NCBI GenBank assembly: GCA_004764695.1
Contig: SMSO01000031.1
Span: forward strand, 6,381,261 to 6,445,260
Length of the DNA: 64,000 nucleotides
Reading direction: 5' to 3'
DNA from: Schizochytrium sp. TIO01
Lineage: Eukaryota > Sar > Bigyra > Thraustochytrida > Thraustochytriidae
The position numbers were made by a program, and so were the translations under genes. The notes under the pieces are model-generated. The model did no database searches. It had not been told where the DNA came from and saw only the letters and a program-made list of their open reading frames with translations. Shown in pieces: positions 39,964 through 51,719 of the stretch (position 1 is the first letter of the stretch; the number at the start of each line of letters is the position of its first letter).

Positions 39964-42655
39964 CCTCGACGTCGCTTGAATTAAGCGGACCTCGAGCGCC
40001 ACGTTTCCGATTTGCTTCAGCTCCAACTCCAATTCTTTTGTCTGGTTTCGATTTTGATTTCGATTTCAATTCGATTTCTTCATGTTTTTAATATTTTTAA
40101 TATTTTTTAGAAAAAGAAAAAAAGATAAAAGATAACTTCTTCGACTTCGAATAACTAGTTACGCATAACAACTACTACCTACGTATACCTTGCCTTCTTT
40201 GAAATACCCCTTTTTTCTTTTCTTTTTCTCTGTTTCCTTGCTTTTATTTTAAAGTCTTCATATTGGGTTTTTTAAAAAAGTTCTGGTTGCTTTTAAAGGT
40301 TTTCTCTTTGTTCGGTGCGAACTCCCTTCTCCCAGTAAATACCATTTACACCGCTCTCTGCTAGTGCCATTAATACAAAAGTAGGAAGTCCAAAGAGAGG
40401 GATTGGTTCAGAACACATCGCCTCGTTCGAGTTGGTTGTTCATTGATGTGCGAACGTGCGAAAAAGGCCCCAACCAGGCAGACCAAATGAATCAAATACA
40501 CGTTTTCCTGCCTGGCCATTCCTCTGTTTTTATCGCAAAGCTCTCGTAAGATCTCCGTTTCTGCATCGTTGAAGATCGAGTTTTCGCACAGATGGTTAGT
40601 TAGTTAGTTAGTTAGTTCGTTAGTCTGTTTGCTCGTTCCCCATCTCTTATGAAAAACTCGCTGACAACCAACAAACAACCAACAAACAAACAACCCAAAG
40701 AAATCTTCGGCTCTTCCTCTCTTCCCACATTATTCTCTATCTACCTAATTCTAGGTACGTCATAGATTGATCTACTCATTCATTCGTTTATCTGTTGACG
40801 AAAAGAACCTGAAATGTAGGGTACTACTACTAGTACTACTTATATATATTTATTTATTTAGTTATTTATATGTATTTATTATGATTATTTCTTTCCGTAA
40901 AAAGGTTTCATAAGTTCTCAGTCCTTCGTTGCAAACCGCATTCTTTCAAGTCTTCTTCCTCGTGGAGTCCTATTGCTCAGATAGAGCAAAACATAGCCCT
41001 CCCGGTGCTCCTAGCCCCCCACTAGCTCACCTAGCAGCTTTGAACTTCATGGAGAATGAATGAATCAATCGATGAATCAATCGATGAATCAATCAGATGA
41101 TCAAACAAAAAGGTGACCAAGCTAAACTGAGAGTATCTTGCTCAACGCACCCATCGAAGCATAAGCATAGCAGGAGATCGATGGACTTCTCTGCGAAGGC
41201 CATTTTCTCTCTCCCTGGACTGATTCTTCGTTTTTAATTCTGTTATAAAAAACTATATTCGTACATGATGAACAATAGTTAAATAAATCCATGATGCAAG
41301 TAAATTAGATGATGCTCGCTCCGCATTCGGAAACCCGCTGTATTCATCGACAAACGTCAACGAAGACGGCTTAATCTACACCAGTTACAGCATGTAGACA
41401 GGAAACGAGTATAGCGAGCGATACTATGATGTCTTGAAACGAACGAATGATCTTTCTAAAAGTTATCTGGAAGTCTTTGGACAAAAGAAAGTGATTTAGT
41501 AGTATGTTCATTTGTTGCTTTCTTTCTGATGCTCGATCTTCTTGAAAGTTGGATTTCTTCACCGAACAAGCACTTCTACGCAATGGTTTAGATGCCTTCC
41601 TTCGTCCACTTCTGCGTTCAACGAATCTGCTTTGCAGAGATCATATCGTCGTTCTGAGGAGTTTGTCTTCGTCGATCGAGTTTTCCTGCGGTGCTAGTTT
41701 TCTGCGTTTGCAATATCCGCTCCATTTGCATCATATCCTTATGAACGAATGAATGAGTGAATATCTAATGACCTCCATATTCATCTACCTTTAATTTTGT
41801 TTTCTTATACCTTTGTAAAAGAAAGCCTTTTCGTTCTTTGGGCAATCAATCTCCTGATCATTCATTCCTTTGTTTTCTTCCTGTCGTTTATTTTCTTTCT
41901 TCCTCTACACACGGACTCACTAAATGAACTCCGCTTCTGCTTTTGCTTTGGTCTCTCCGATGATCGATTCCAATTTGATCCAACTTTGTTTGATTAGATT
42001 TGATCCCATTCGATCGATTTGATCTGATTTTATTTAATCCCATTCGATTTGATTTGATCGAGCTACAAAAAAAACAAAAGACTGCAATATCTCTCACTCG
42101 TCCTATATATATATATATTATTAATTTATTAATTTATTAATTTATTTATTATTTATTTTAAGGAAGGCGGTCAAACAAACGACTGCAAACAAACAAACAC
42201 CATTTTATCGTGATCGTAGTGCCTGACGAGGCTTGCTTAGGAGCGTGGAGATCGGCGCCGAAGTGCTCGCAATCGCCGGCAGACTGGGCCAGGCGAGACA
42301 TGGAGGCGGATTAGACGCACGGCCCCGTCTGCTGGGGTCTTCGATGCGCGCTTTTGCCATGGTCCTCTCTCGCTCTCGAACGATGCTTTGGCTTTTTTTC
42401 GCTCTCCTGAGCCCTTTCCTTTTTCTTTAGATCGCAAAGAAAGATGACCCTTTTTTTATTTTTTTATCACGATAGTAATATAGGGGTCCCTTTGTTCGCA
42501 TGACATGACTTATGAGAGTGTTTCGAAACAATTCACATGCGCAAGGAACCGTATTTGGTTGATTGAATTGATTTACAAATCTCCAACTGAGACAGGCTGG
42601 AAATGTGCCGGCAGCATCGCGCAAGGGCGTCAGATAAGAATGATAAATTTCTAAC
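39964..42655. other. Gene-poor region with microsatellites
   Basis: About 2.7 kb upstream of the acyltransferase. It contains A/T-rich blocks (40080-40120, 42108-42160), (TTAG)n at 40595-40618, AACAAACAACC-type repeats near 40665-40700 and AATCAATCGATG repeats at about 41063-41096. A series of GATTTGATC/GATCGATTTGATC units lies near 41960-42060. Open frames are short and featureless. No gene recognised. Confidence 0.5.
40595..40618. repeat. (TTAG)n microsatellite
   Basis: Six TTAG units about 630 bases upstream of the acyltransferase start codon. Confidence 0.9.
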
Positions 42656-42659
42656 GAGA

Positions 42660-44160
42660 TGTGGTCATCACCGCTGCGTGAGCTAGACATTAATGCCAAT
42701 TTGGAAGAGGCCGAAGCGGGAATAAAAGGTTTAGCCCAAGAAAAAGATGAGTTAAGGAGAACTTGCTCACGCACTGATATTAGTGAAAAATAAGCCGCAC
42801 GCTTCGAGACGCTGTTCAAAAGCACTATCGAAGATTTAAATGACGCTGTGGCTACTGCCGCTTCGTATCAGTTGCAGAAGAATATCTCTGTTACGTTGGA
42901 CAATATTTACAATCATATCTAAATCGACATAGATGTTTTCTCAGTAATGTGCAATACTATGAAACTTCAAAAACGAGCACATTTTGGAGACTTTTCAAGC
43001 GGAGTGCTGGGGTTCCTCAGAATGTCACCTCCGGTCACGTAGCACCTGGTTTTCTCACCCACGACTTTCGACGACACTCTCACAATGATTTCGACATGTT
43101 TGACGGTAGACATGAAACGTTCGTGGGGTTTTATGGCACGTCGGGTGTCGGCAAGACGAGAACGATGTTTGAGATTTTTGCCAGCAGCTACGGACTTTAC
43201 TTTGTTTCTTCTGATGCACACACGCTCAATCCGGGAAGCTCCGATCTTGAATCACTTTGCTCTAATGCGAAGCGCTTTCTTGATGAATCTAGTCCAAGAG
43301 AAATGGTGATAGTGTGGACGCAATGACGATATTTTTTGTGCTGTGTCGCCTTCTGGTATTCTATTCTCTTAAGCACGCCCTCGAAAAGACGTCCGGTAAG
43401 AAGTTTTGGCTTCGCGTACATATTGCACCTACACACTACTTTAGAGAGGATGAGTTTGGGGCTCTCTTTTCGACAATATTCACGACGTTTTCTGACCGGG
43501 AAGTGAAGCGCGACGTCTTTCATAATACATTTACCACAATGTTGGCAACGTGGAATCCAAAGACCAGGGGCGTAATTGATGGGATCAGGTTTAATGTCGC
43601 TGTAGACGAAGCACAAGTACTAGCTTATCAATTTGACAGTTACTTTGAATCCTCGTCAAGGAAAGACGAGCGCCGATCTATACTTTCTCAAATTTCTAAA
43701 TCGATCTTTTCAGTAGTACTGAAGTTGCATTTCGCGCACTAACCTATCTTTTCTGGAACTGGTTTCTCTATCATGCACATAACAATGGATTGTCTAGTGG
43801 GTCTGGAAAGGTCACCCTCAACGAAACGCTGCATTGTAAGTTTCAAGCGCTGCAAGATGATGATATGAAAGACTGTCTTGATGGTATCCTCGACTTAGAA
43901 CAACTCGAGCCTGGAGATGCCCAAGAGATCATCGTTTAGAAAACTAGTTCGCAATTGCACAACTGGTGATGACAGACTTCTGGACGGTAATTAGCGAGGC
44001 CTCCTCTCGTGGCTTCAGTGATTGTGAATAAAAAAATGCACTGACCTTCACGATGTTGTTTTGGCCATTGACGCTCGACATCAATTACTTGCAATTACTT
44101 TCTTCGGAGACAACGAAGATGGTGATGAAGTCTTCAAGATGGCGATGGCGAAGATAACGA
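42660..44160 (+). pseudogene. Decayed Crinkler/RHS-type P-loop NTPase gene
   Basis: Plus-strand pieces run in changing frames. A coiled-coil-like piece (about 42660-42795, ending in a stop) is followed by another (about 42820-42920). Next is an open piece from 42949 to 43325 with the Walker A element FYGTSGVGKTRTMFE and, shortly after, GLYFVSSDAHTLNPGSSDLE. A piece from 43320 to 43742 carries FNVAVDEAQVLAYQF (Walker B-like D-E-A-Q). A further piece near 43743-43780 begins PIFSGTGFSIM. This order (GxSGxGKTR, then a Gly-Ser-x-Asp-Leu stretch, then DEAQ, then SGTG) matches the NTPase of Crinkler effectors and trypanosomal RHS proteins. At least four breaks make it a pseudogene. The downstream effector domain is too decayed to name. 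Confidence 0.65.
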
Positions 44161-47100
44161 CACGTCTGTTACCTTCATCAAGGCAGCAAGTAAAAGCGGG
44201 CAACGTCTAAAAGACTCGCTCTCAACAAGAAGAAGAAGAAATAAAGAATAAACATAATTTGAAAGCATTCAAAAATAATATGCTTTAGGTGTTCAGGAGT
44301 GTTATAGTGAAAACCGAAGTCGGAGTTCTTTTCGGCAAGGGCTTCAGACGCGCCGAAAAGCAATACGTTCAGATTTGGCACTGTAAACAATAAGAGTCAA
44401 CTAAGAGTGTGCTTATTAAGGGCTAATATGGGGATTCTGAAAAAGCAATTCGTTCCAAAATGTTCCATTATTATCACCATTTTTACCATGTTATTCCATC
44501 GTGTTCTAAGAACATGTAATGTCTACATGTACGTTTAGAGACAATATATGGAAAATGTAGAGCAAAATGGGTCCATGAACGAATGTAGAATGAGACATCT
44601 CCAGCCAACCAGGCCGGTTCCTGCTGCGCCAAAGCCGCTTTTCGGCGTCACCACTAGCGTCTGTGTACGCCCCTCTTCTCCCCTTTCACGAACCTCAGCT
44701 CGCGCCTTCTTCGAGGGTTTGGCACAGACGGATTCTGGGGAAGCAGACTGAGTTCTTGAACCTCATCACGTCATAGCCTAAGAGTGCCTATCATATTATA
44801 TTATGCGTGGCCCTTGACGGATCTCCTCCTCGCACAGGCAGGCAGGCAGGCGGTCGCTTCGCTCTGGCTGCGCTCCAGCTCCTCTCGCTGTGTCTTACGC
44901 ACCCACTCATCGCTCGTTGGTCGGTCAGTCAGTCTGTCAGTCTCCTCCTCTTCAGACGTCCATCTACCTGCTAAGCAGCGCTCCTTGTAGGAAGGCTATC
45001 TAGAATTGTGAACTTTATATTCATTCTCAACTGAATTACTCATATTATTCATCTTTTACTACTTTATTTTCGTTTACTATAAATAATTAAAATTAAAATT
45101 ATAGTTAAATCAAAATAAAGTATGAAATTTTATCGAATGAAGGTTTACGAAAGAAATAGATGTAATGATATCATGGAAGGTTTTGCGATATGTGTTTTTT
45201 TAATGGAGTCTCTGTCAAACAGTGCTGACGTCACCTCAACGATCCGCAGGAATCGCGGCGAGAACTTCGCGCACGCCTGCGAGGTCAGCGCTGCAAAAGC
45301 AGTGCCGCAGAACCGAACTTTATATTCTTCATGATCAATAAGTGGGTCTCTGTGCGATTGGTTGCTGAGTAGCGAACGAAGGACCTTTCGCTGAGCCTGC
45401 CGTAGAGCTTCGTTTGGTTTCCCCGATTGGTTTATGAATTGATTTGTCCTGAAGGAACTCTGTGATGAATCGGTTGGCAGTGCAAGTGCCGCGTTTGAGC
45501 TGCACGTGCTGGCGGCATCGCCTGCTCTGCCACGGTGGACCTGTCTCTTGTGGTGCTGGCTGACGCAGGTGTGGTCCTCGCTGTGAACGGACCTCTGTGC
45601 ACGAGCCGAGTTTGTCTGTTTGTCTGTCTGTCTGTTTGCTTGCTTGCTTGCTTGTTTGCTTTCTTGCTTCCTGTTTTTGTTCTTTACAGGAAATTGTAGT
45701 ATCGATTATCTTTGGGGTGTATGAGTTTCAAGAAGGGGTTTGGTTGCAAAAGCACGACAATAGCAGAGACCGATGCTCGAAGGCCCTGCGCTAATATAGA
45801 TGGTGGAAATGGAGGGACGTAAACGCAGCAGCTGCGACCTCAGCGTGAAAAGGGATTGTGAAGTGGATGTGGCGGAGAATAAATGAACAAGAACCCTCCC
45901 TGCCTTGAAGGGGAAGGAAATGAATTGGTTCCCGCTATAGAAAGTTATGCGAGCTTTATTATTTTCTTTCTCTCTCTTTTTCCGTGTTTCTTTTAAACTT
46001 TCTTTTAAATTTAAAAACATTTTAATATTGATTTTTGAATGATTTAAAGTTAATTTTTATAAAAGGCTGAGCGAGGAGTGGAGATTGCTGTCTGGCAGGA
46101 GGAGTTTGCGTTGAAGCATTCGGAGTTCATTATCTATTTCTTTTGGACTATAAATAAATCTGTTGAACTGCGATGTTGAACTACCAATCTACTTACTCTC
46201 TACCTACTACGCGGATTTTTTTTTTAACATTTTTTAATCTCAGTGATATAGTTGCAGAGACGGCTCCAAAAAAAAATCCTAGTAAGTAGATAAAGGCTTG
46301 TTTTTTTCTTCGATTATTTATTTAGGAATAAATAAAAATAATTATCAATCAATAGATAGATAGATAGACAAATAAAAAGCCTGTTTCCATTTTATTTATT
46401 TTTTAATATCAGAAAACAAAAGGTCACCATTCATGAGTCCGTATTCCTCTGGAGAATTAATAATGTGTTAAATCCGGGAAATCACTCCTTTGTAAAACTC
46501 CAAGCTGAGAAAGCCATATAATGGCCTACGTGAAGCTATCTTGGTATGGTCTCGAGCTGAAAAGCGTGAGTTCGGAACTTTGCTGCCAATGGTTTACTCG
46601 CCTCAAACACATCTGCCGTTATGAATAAACTTTAGACAAGTATTACGTAAGACGCCTCTAGATATTAGTAGATACTGAAAGCGAACTGTCTCAAATCACG
46701 CCAAGCTCCCCCAAAGTTGCATTACATAACCCTGTGCGAAGCTTTGGATAAAAGCGCAGCCACTGGCGATCCCGAGATGTGCAACACGCGCAAACCCGCA
46801 CGACCGTGCAAAGCCTAAGCCTTGAAGTACACCATGGGGAAACCCTACCTAGTTGTCAAATTGGAGATGTCGAGAGGTGGGGAAAATGAATGGAAAAGCA
46901 TTCAGAATTCGGAGATGACGTGAGGGCGCTGGGGCCCCAGACCAATTCTGCCCCAGCGCGAACTTGCAAAAGACCTAGCTGTAGTAGACAAAACACCATC
47001 TATGGCTGCCCTGAGTCAGCACTGAGTGTTGTTATCTCACAACTCACGATCTTCGCAAGTGACTGCCTTGCTTTGACTTGAGCTTGCTCCCAAGTTGAAT

Positions 47101-47566
47101 TTGGAGAAGGATCGACTGCCAGTCATCGTTTCTGACTTTTGAGTGAGAATGCAATCTTCAAGTTGATGACAAAAGATGAACTAGATCAGAATTATTAGCT
47201 CAATACGAGGTCGCGAAGATGAAGCAGGATAGCCATCAGACTGTTAGAATCAAGTTAGAGAAACCCAAAAGCCAGGCAGCCGTTTGGGCGTCCTGAACGT
47301 AGAGAGGAAGAGCTCGAGTTAATGCCCGCAATCTGAAAAGATCAACAAAGCGGGCGTGCCTACGCGTGGCAGCTCAAGGAACTGCACTGAAAAGAACAGC
47401 GTGCTCGTTTGAGAAGAGAAAAGTCGAGATGGGCAGACAGGTCATAACAACAACATCCTGCACAAGTGAAACATACCAGATTGTTGAAAAATAAAATAAA
47501 AGGGAATTATATAAATCATTAGAATTAGCTTGCCTGCTGCAACAAGGTCACGGTCTATTAGCTGCA
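44161..47566. other. Long gene-poor region
   Basis: About 3.4 kb. A minus-strand open frame at 44390-44178 (70 codons) may belong to the Crinkler-like debris. Elsewhere there are AT-rich blocks (45000-45120, 46000-46070, 46300-46400), CAGG repeats near 44839-44853, GTCT/CTTG repeats near 45613-45665 and (GATA)n near 46353-46368. No protein-like frame or RNA gene recognised. Confidence 0.5.
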
Positions 47567-48862
47567 CTAGCTACTACTCGAAAACATCTTTGTGGCAAGG
47601 GACGGATCTTCACAAATCCGAGCTTGGTCCCGATGTTGTAGTGCGCGTCGATAAGCCTTACGCAATGCATCAAGCTTTCGAGGGTCGTAATCAGCACGCC
47701 GGTACACAGCCTTCTTCTGACGCCTAAGCATATTGCTGAAAAGAGTATCATAGGTGTTCTCGCGACGCAAAAGAGCAAAATACAGAGCACCCCAAATGGT
47801 GACGCTTGAGCCAATGAAGTAGGTAATAGGCTCCATTACATCCCAAGAATACACGCCCCATACTCCGTACGCAAGGACTACGTTTTGTACAGCTAAATAG
47901 CCCCCCATTCCCCACCATTTTCTTCGACAGCTGCTTAGAGCTGCTTCGTTAAGATGGTACTCCTGCATTTCTAATGCATCGAGTTCTTTGCGAAGAGTGG
48001 CAACATGCTCCTCGGCAGCATCGAGGCTTTTCACTTCAGAGGCCCACGTGCAGCTCGCCGCTGCCTCGAGAAGGTCTTCAGTAGATAGGTGGCCAATGTA
48101 CATACGTTGGGATGGCTCTGTGATGCTCTCTAGCACAAATGCCACACTCGAATTTGATGGATCTGCCATAGTAGGTGGCTTCCCAAACGAGTGTATCTCG
48201 CGTCCAGTGAACCCATCATCTTTCAATGTAGATGATACTAAAGCTTCCGCGTCGTTCTGCTTTGCTTTGGCTTCAAGCTCACTATCAACAGGCTTTGATG
48301 TTGCAGCCCCGCCCGAAGGCAATAGCAGAAGCGTCTGCATTCGCACAAAGCGGCCCACAGGGAAGCCCTCCGGGTCCATAACACGTACATTTGCCCGGTA
48401 TTCAAGCTCTCGTACAATATCCCGACCCTCCACTTTGACAAATTCAAACCCCGAAGAAGACTCTGTAGCAGGGACCTTCAATTCGAACTCATCGAAGGAG
48501 GAATCTTCAAGGTCCAGAAACGAAACCTTTGGCTTATGTATCCGAATTCCTTTTCCATGTGGTGAAATTCGCGAGGTGTCATCCTGTGAAATATTTGGCG
48601 AGGGCTCTCCATATACACGAGGCGGTTTCTGGCACAGGAGAGCCCTACATAAAAGCGTTTGATTCGCTGTTTTGTACCGTAATGGGCTTCTCTTTAGTGT
48701 AGAATCACGCGTTGCAATACTCGCAAGATCGAACTTTAATCTCGAAAGTGGTGCGTCTCTGAGATACCTACGTGGACCTGGCAGAGCCCCTAAGGTCCAT
48801 AATGTGCGTGGTAAGAGCCTCGATGACATCGGCCCTGGCCTCGGCGTCGCTGCCAGCATCAT
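47567..48862 (-). CDS. MCU: Mitochondrial calcium uniporter pore-subunit homologue
   Basis: 431 residues from the ATG at 48862. The N-terminus is rich in Arg, Ser, Leu and Ala with almost no acidic residues (MMLAATPRPGPMSSRLLPRT onward), as expected of a mitochondrial presequence. A soluble N-terminal domain (about 100-270) leads into a coiled coil and two membrane helices. The first is GYLAVQNVVLAYGVWGVYSW. The connecting loop is WDVMEPITYF (W340, D341, E344), the selectivity filter D-x-x-E of uniporters. After the second helix, ALYFALLRRENTY and a matrix coiled coil match human MCU layout. The protein would form the Ca2+ channel of the inner mitochondrial membrane. The filter is intact, so a working pore is expected. 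Partner subunits are not in this window. Confidence 0.9.
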   Translation of the reverse strand: MMLAATPRPGPMSSRLLPRTLWTLGALPGPRRYLRDAPLSRLKFDLASIATRDSTLKRSPLRYKTANQTLLCRALLCQKPPRVYGEPSPNISQDDTSRISPHGKGIRIHKPKVSFLDLEDSSFDEFELKVPATESSSGFEFVKVEGRDIVRELEYRANVRVMDPEGFPVGRFVRMQTLLLLPSGGAATSKPVDSELEAKAKQNDAEALVSSTLKDDGFTGREIHSFGKPPTMADPSNSSVAFVLESITEPSQRMYIGHLSTEDLLEAAASCTWASEVKSLDAAEEHVATLRKELDALEMQEYHLNEAALSSCRRKWWGMGGYLAVQNVVLAYGVWGVYSWDVMEPITYFIGSSVTIWGALYFALLRRENTYDTLFSNMLRRQKKAVYRRADYDPRKLDALRKAYRRALQHRDQARICEDPSLATKMFSSSS

Positions 48863-49988
48863 CTTCGCTGTGAGCTGAGACTCGTTTCAGATCTGCTGTT
48901 TATCAAAACCTGTTGACGAACCAAATCGCTAACCTTGTTGCCTTTATAAAGAGAGAGTAGCGGACTTCGCGCGGTAACACTGATCATTCCAAGCCAGCTA
49001 CCGAGCAAGACGCAAGACGAAAGCAATTTCTAACACTGTTAGTCCTGCAAAAGCTTTGGTGCTCACGATTAGAAGTCATGAAGACTGCAGTCCTAATACT
49101 TTACTTCTATTAGTGTTTTGGCTAACTAACCCATATTGCTTTGCTTTTTTGAGGATCTAGCATCTGTTCCAAATACAAGGCAGTCGATAGATTTTTTCAG
49201 GACATCTTTCAAAGCTGGCAGGGATCAAGACTACTCATCTCTATTGCTGAGCTCCTTATAATTAATAGGTGCATTTGGCTCTGGGTTAAGTAACTAGGGT
49301 TTGCGAAGAACATTATCAAGATCTGATTGCAATCGTGTGTTTTGTTGGCGAGAATATGAACGTTTCAGTATATGCAGAATGATTTGGAAGGAAAATGAGA
49401 ACCCCCTCAAGAAAAAAAATCCACGCGATTTGCGAAGAATTATTTACAGGATTTCATACATCGCTCCAGGGAGCAAAAACATAGCAGAAGCACGAAATGC
49501 GCATATTTCTAGTTATGTTCAGGCTAGAAGAATAAATTGTGGAGGAGGATTAAGAGGAATGGTGAGTACTTTTATGACTCTACTTCCTCATTCGTTTTGG
49601 GGTTGTAATGGGACAATTTATGTGATCGAACCTAGATTTGCAAGGAGAAGTAGCTCTTCTGCTTGTGGCCGCGTCACCAAGATACAAACTCTATCAAAAA
49701 CGATTTTCGATTGTTCATCAGTCAGAAAAAAAAAAAAATCCATTTCAATTATTATTTTTAGAAGTTTATCATTGCAAGTGTTGACTAGTATGCGAAACGT
49801 TGATAATCCAGGCCTACATGTCAATCAAGCATTACATGGCTTTAGATAGATAAAAGAATGATTGCCCTTCAAAATATCTGAGGGAAGCACCAATTTCTTT
49901 GTGTTAGGACCTTAAAAAACGTCTCTAAAGCGTTGGGGCAGTATTGACCGAAGATTTACAGAAAGATTTGTTGTGCGAAAGGGCAACA
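48863..49988. other. Intergenic
   Basis: About 1.1 kb between two minus-strand genes. An open frame of 182 codons at 49301-49849 on the plus strand shows no domain, includes a poly-A-encoded Lys run and looks fortuitous. Confidence 0.45.
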
Positions 49989-51050
49989 TCAGGCTACAAC
50001 AGCGGTGTTGGCATCTGCAGGAACTGCCTCGTCAGATGCAAGAGGGAATGAACCGTGCTCAAGCTGACGGGCCATCTCAGCCTCAACGTTGGGAGGCTGC
50101 CAGCCAGGAGGCTTGATAATTTTACCATCCTCACGGCGCAAGAATTCGCCAGTGCTTGGATCACGCTTGTTCATGTTCGCCTGGTGAACAACTGCAAAGA
50201 GGCTGCTGATATTCATACCATGGCGTGCAGCAGAGTTCAGGGAGTAGTAGTATGAATCGACAAGAGCATCAGCTTGGTCAGCAATAAGCTGAGTCAGGTC
50301 ATCCTGCTGGGTCTTGGGGATATCCTTGCTGTCGCGAATGAACCCCTTCAGATCACTCTTGGCTTGCTCAGGGCCCATGACCGTGGCCATAAACTCCATG
50401 ATCTCATCAAGCATCATTTTAGCCAAGAAGAACAAGCCATCGTAAGAGAAAGCCTCAGGAATTTTTGGAATAGGGCTGCCAGCTGCCTCGGTGAATTCGC
50501 ATACCTGCTCAGCATCAGATTGAGGGGTGCTCCCCTCTGGCTTTTCACTTCGAGCCGAAAAGCCGCCCTCCTTGAGCTGACGGGCAATCTCACCTTCAAC
50601 GTTGGGAGGCTGCCAGCCCTTGGGCTTGATAATCTTTCCGTCCTCGCGTTTGAGAAACTTGCCTGTTTCCGGATCGCGCTTGTTCATGTTAGCCTGATGC
50701 ACAACCGCAAAAAGGCTGCTCAAGTTGATGCCTTGGCGAGCAGAGGCATTAAGGGAGTAGTAGTAAGCGTCCACGAGGGCATCAGCCTGGTCAGCCATGC
50801 GTTGGATTTCACCATTCTCCATCCCTTCGTAGTCCGGGAGCTCGAGGTTGCGGCTCTCGTCAATGAAACCGCAGAGCTTGTCCTTCGCCACAGCAGGTTC
50901 CTCAACGGTTGCTGTGAACTCCATCATCTCGTCCAGCATCATCTTTGCCAGAAACTGCACCTGCTCGACGCTCATGGCCTCCGGGTGCTCCGGGGCACGC
51001 TGTCCAGCGCCAACGGTGAACTCTCGAACATGGTATGCGTCTGTGGTCAT
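49989..51050 (-). CDS. Tandem MazG-like all-alpha NTP pyrophosphohydrolase
   Basis: 353 residues from the ATG at 51050, made of two copies of one domain (about 5-165 and 185-345). Each copy has a helix with the metal-binding cluster (LAKMMLDEMMEF and LAKMMLDEIMEF). A second helix holds ADQADALVDAYYYSLNA or ADQADALVDSYYYSLNS. A closing segment, VHQANMNKRDPETGKF or VHQANMNKRDPSTGEF, is followed by REDGKIIKP and GWQPPNVE. The acidic residues and the D-x-x-D spacing fit the MazG/all-alpha NTP-PPase superfamily, which removes pyrophosphate from (deoxy)nucleotides and cleans the pool of odd nucleotides. The copies are also very similar at DNA level, so the duplication is recent or maintained by gene conversion. 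The gene is divergent from MCM10 across 670 bases. Confidence 0.8.
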   Translation of the reverse strand: MTTDAYHVREFTVGAGQRAPEHPEAMSVEQVQFLAKMMLDEMMEFTATVEEPAVAKDKLCGFIDESRNLELPDYEGMENGEIQRMADQADALVDAYYYSLNASARQGINLSSLFAVVHQANMNKRDPETGKFLKREDGKIIKPKGWQPPNVEGEIARQLKEGGFSARSEKPEGSTPQSDAEQVCEFTEAAGSPIPKIPEAFSYDGLFFLAKMMLDEIMEFMATVMGPEQAKSDLKGFIRDSKDIPKTQQDDLTQLIADQADALVDSYYYSLNSAARHGMNISSLFAVVHQANMNKRDPSTGEFLRREDGKIIKPPGWQPPNVEAEMARQLEHGSFPLASDEAVPADANTAVVA

Positions 51051-51719
51051 CTTTGTCTATTGCCTTGTCCTCCCGCTCAACACGCTACTCACCAGGAATC
51101 TATATAGAATCAAATGTCAGTTCTGGATTTGGTTTTGCTACCTACCTTCACAACATTCTCGAGACAATCTTGATTCCCAATTGATCGATCGACTCGGTCG
51201 TTAGGATGCTCACCTAACTACCCACTGTGGTAGAGTTTCCGCTAGCCCCCTTCGCTCTATCGCCTAGATCGCAGGAAACTCAGCAAACTTTTGCAGTGCG
51301 CGTTCACTCAAATACTCGCAGCCTGATAACTGAATGGACCTCGAAAGCAGCATTGCCAATCTATGAATGTCGCAAAGGATCATACGGAAACCCCCAGATG
51401 TGGCAAGCAATATCTAAGATCTCATGGTTTGCTGCAATCAATCGCTCGTCGTTAGACTAGGACACATTTAACCTGTCCATATGTGCAACAAAGAGGGAAA
51501 AAATATAATAGTAGATCTCAGTATTTTTAGTAAAAGGAAGAAGATGATGAAAGGAGAAGCGAAAGTTAGCAGGCCGAATCAAATCGTTTTGCAGGCGCTA
51601 GTGAAAGCGACTGTTGAAAGCGCTTGAAGCAGTGGTCCACGACCCAAGGCTCAGGTTTCTGTGAGACGGCGAAGAGTTTGAGGCCTTTGTTCGAGGTTTC
51701 GCCAGCTGCAGTGATTGCC
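51051..51719. other. Divergent promoter region (NTP-PPase / MCM10)
   Basis: About 670 bases between divergent start codons, so both promoters should lie here. A short GATCGATCGA element sits near 51181. An in-frame ATG at 51624 precedes the better MCM10 start. Confidence 0.45.

Noticed and set aside
39964-40032. Upstream extension of the acyltransferase frame from a non-ATG codon
   Set aside because: Starts with TTG; the first ATG at 39963 has a good context.
47988-48662. 224-codon plus-strand open frame over the uniporter gene
   Set aside because: Antisense shadow rich in Ser and Arg; the minus frame encodes MCU.
49301-49849. 182-codon plus-strand open frame
   Set aside because: No domain, basic, includes a poly-A-encoded Lys run; probably fortuitous in a spacer.
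50274-51107. 277-codon plus-strand open frame over the NTP pyrophosphohydrolase
   Set aside because: Shadow of the real minus-strand gene; no domain, and the minus frame has a clear repeated enzyme domain.
51624-51719. Upstream in-frame ATG for MCM10
   Set aside because: The 51720 ATG has a much better context and the extra 32 residues look unrelated to the family.
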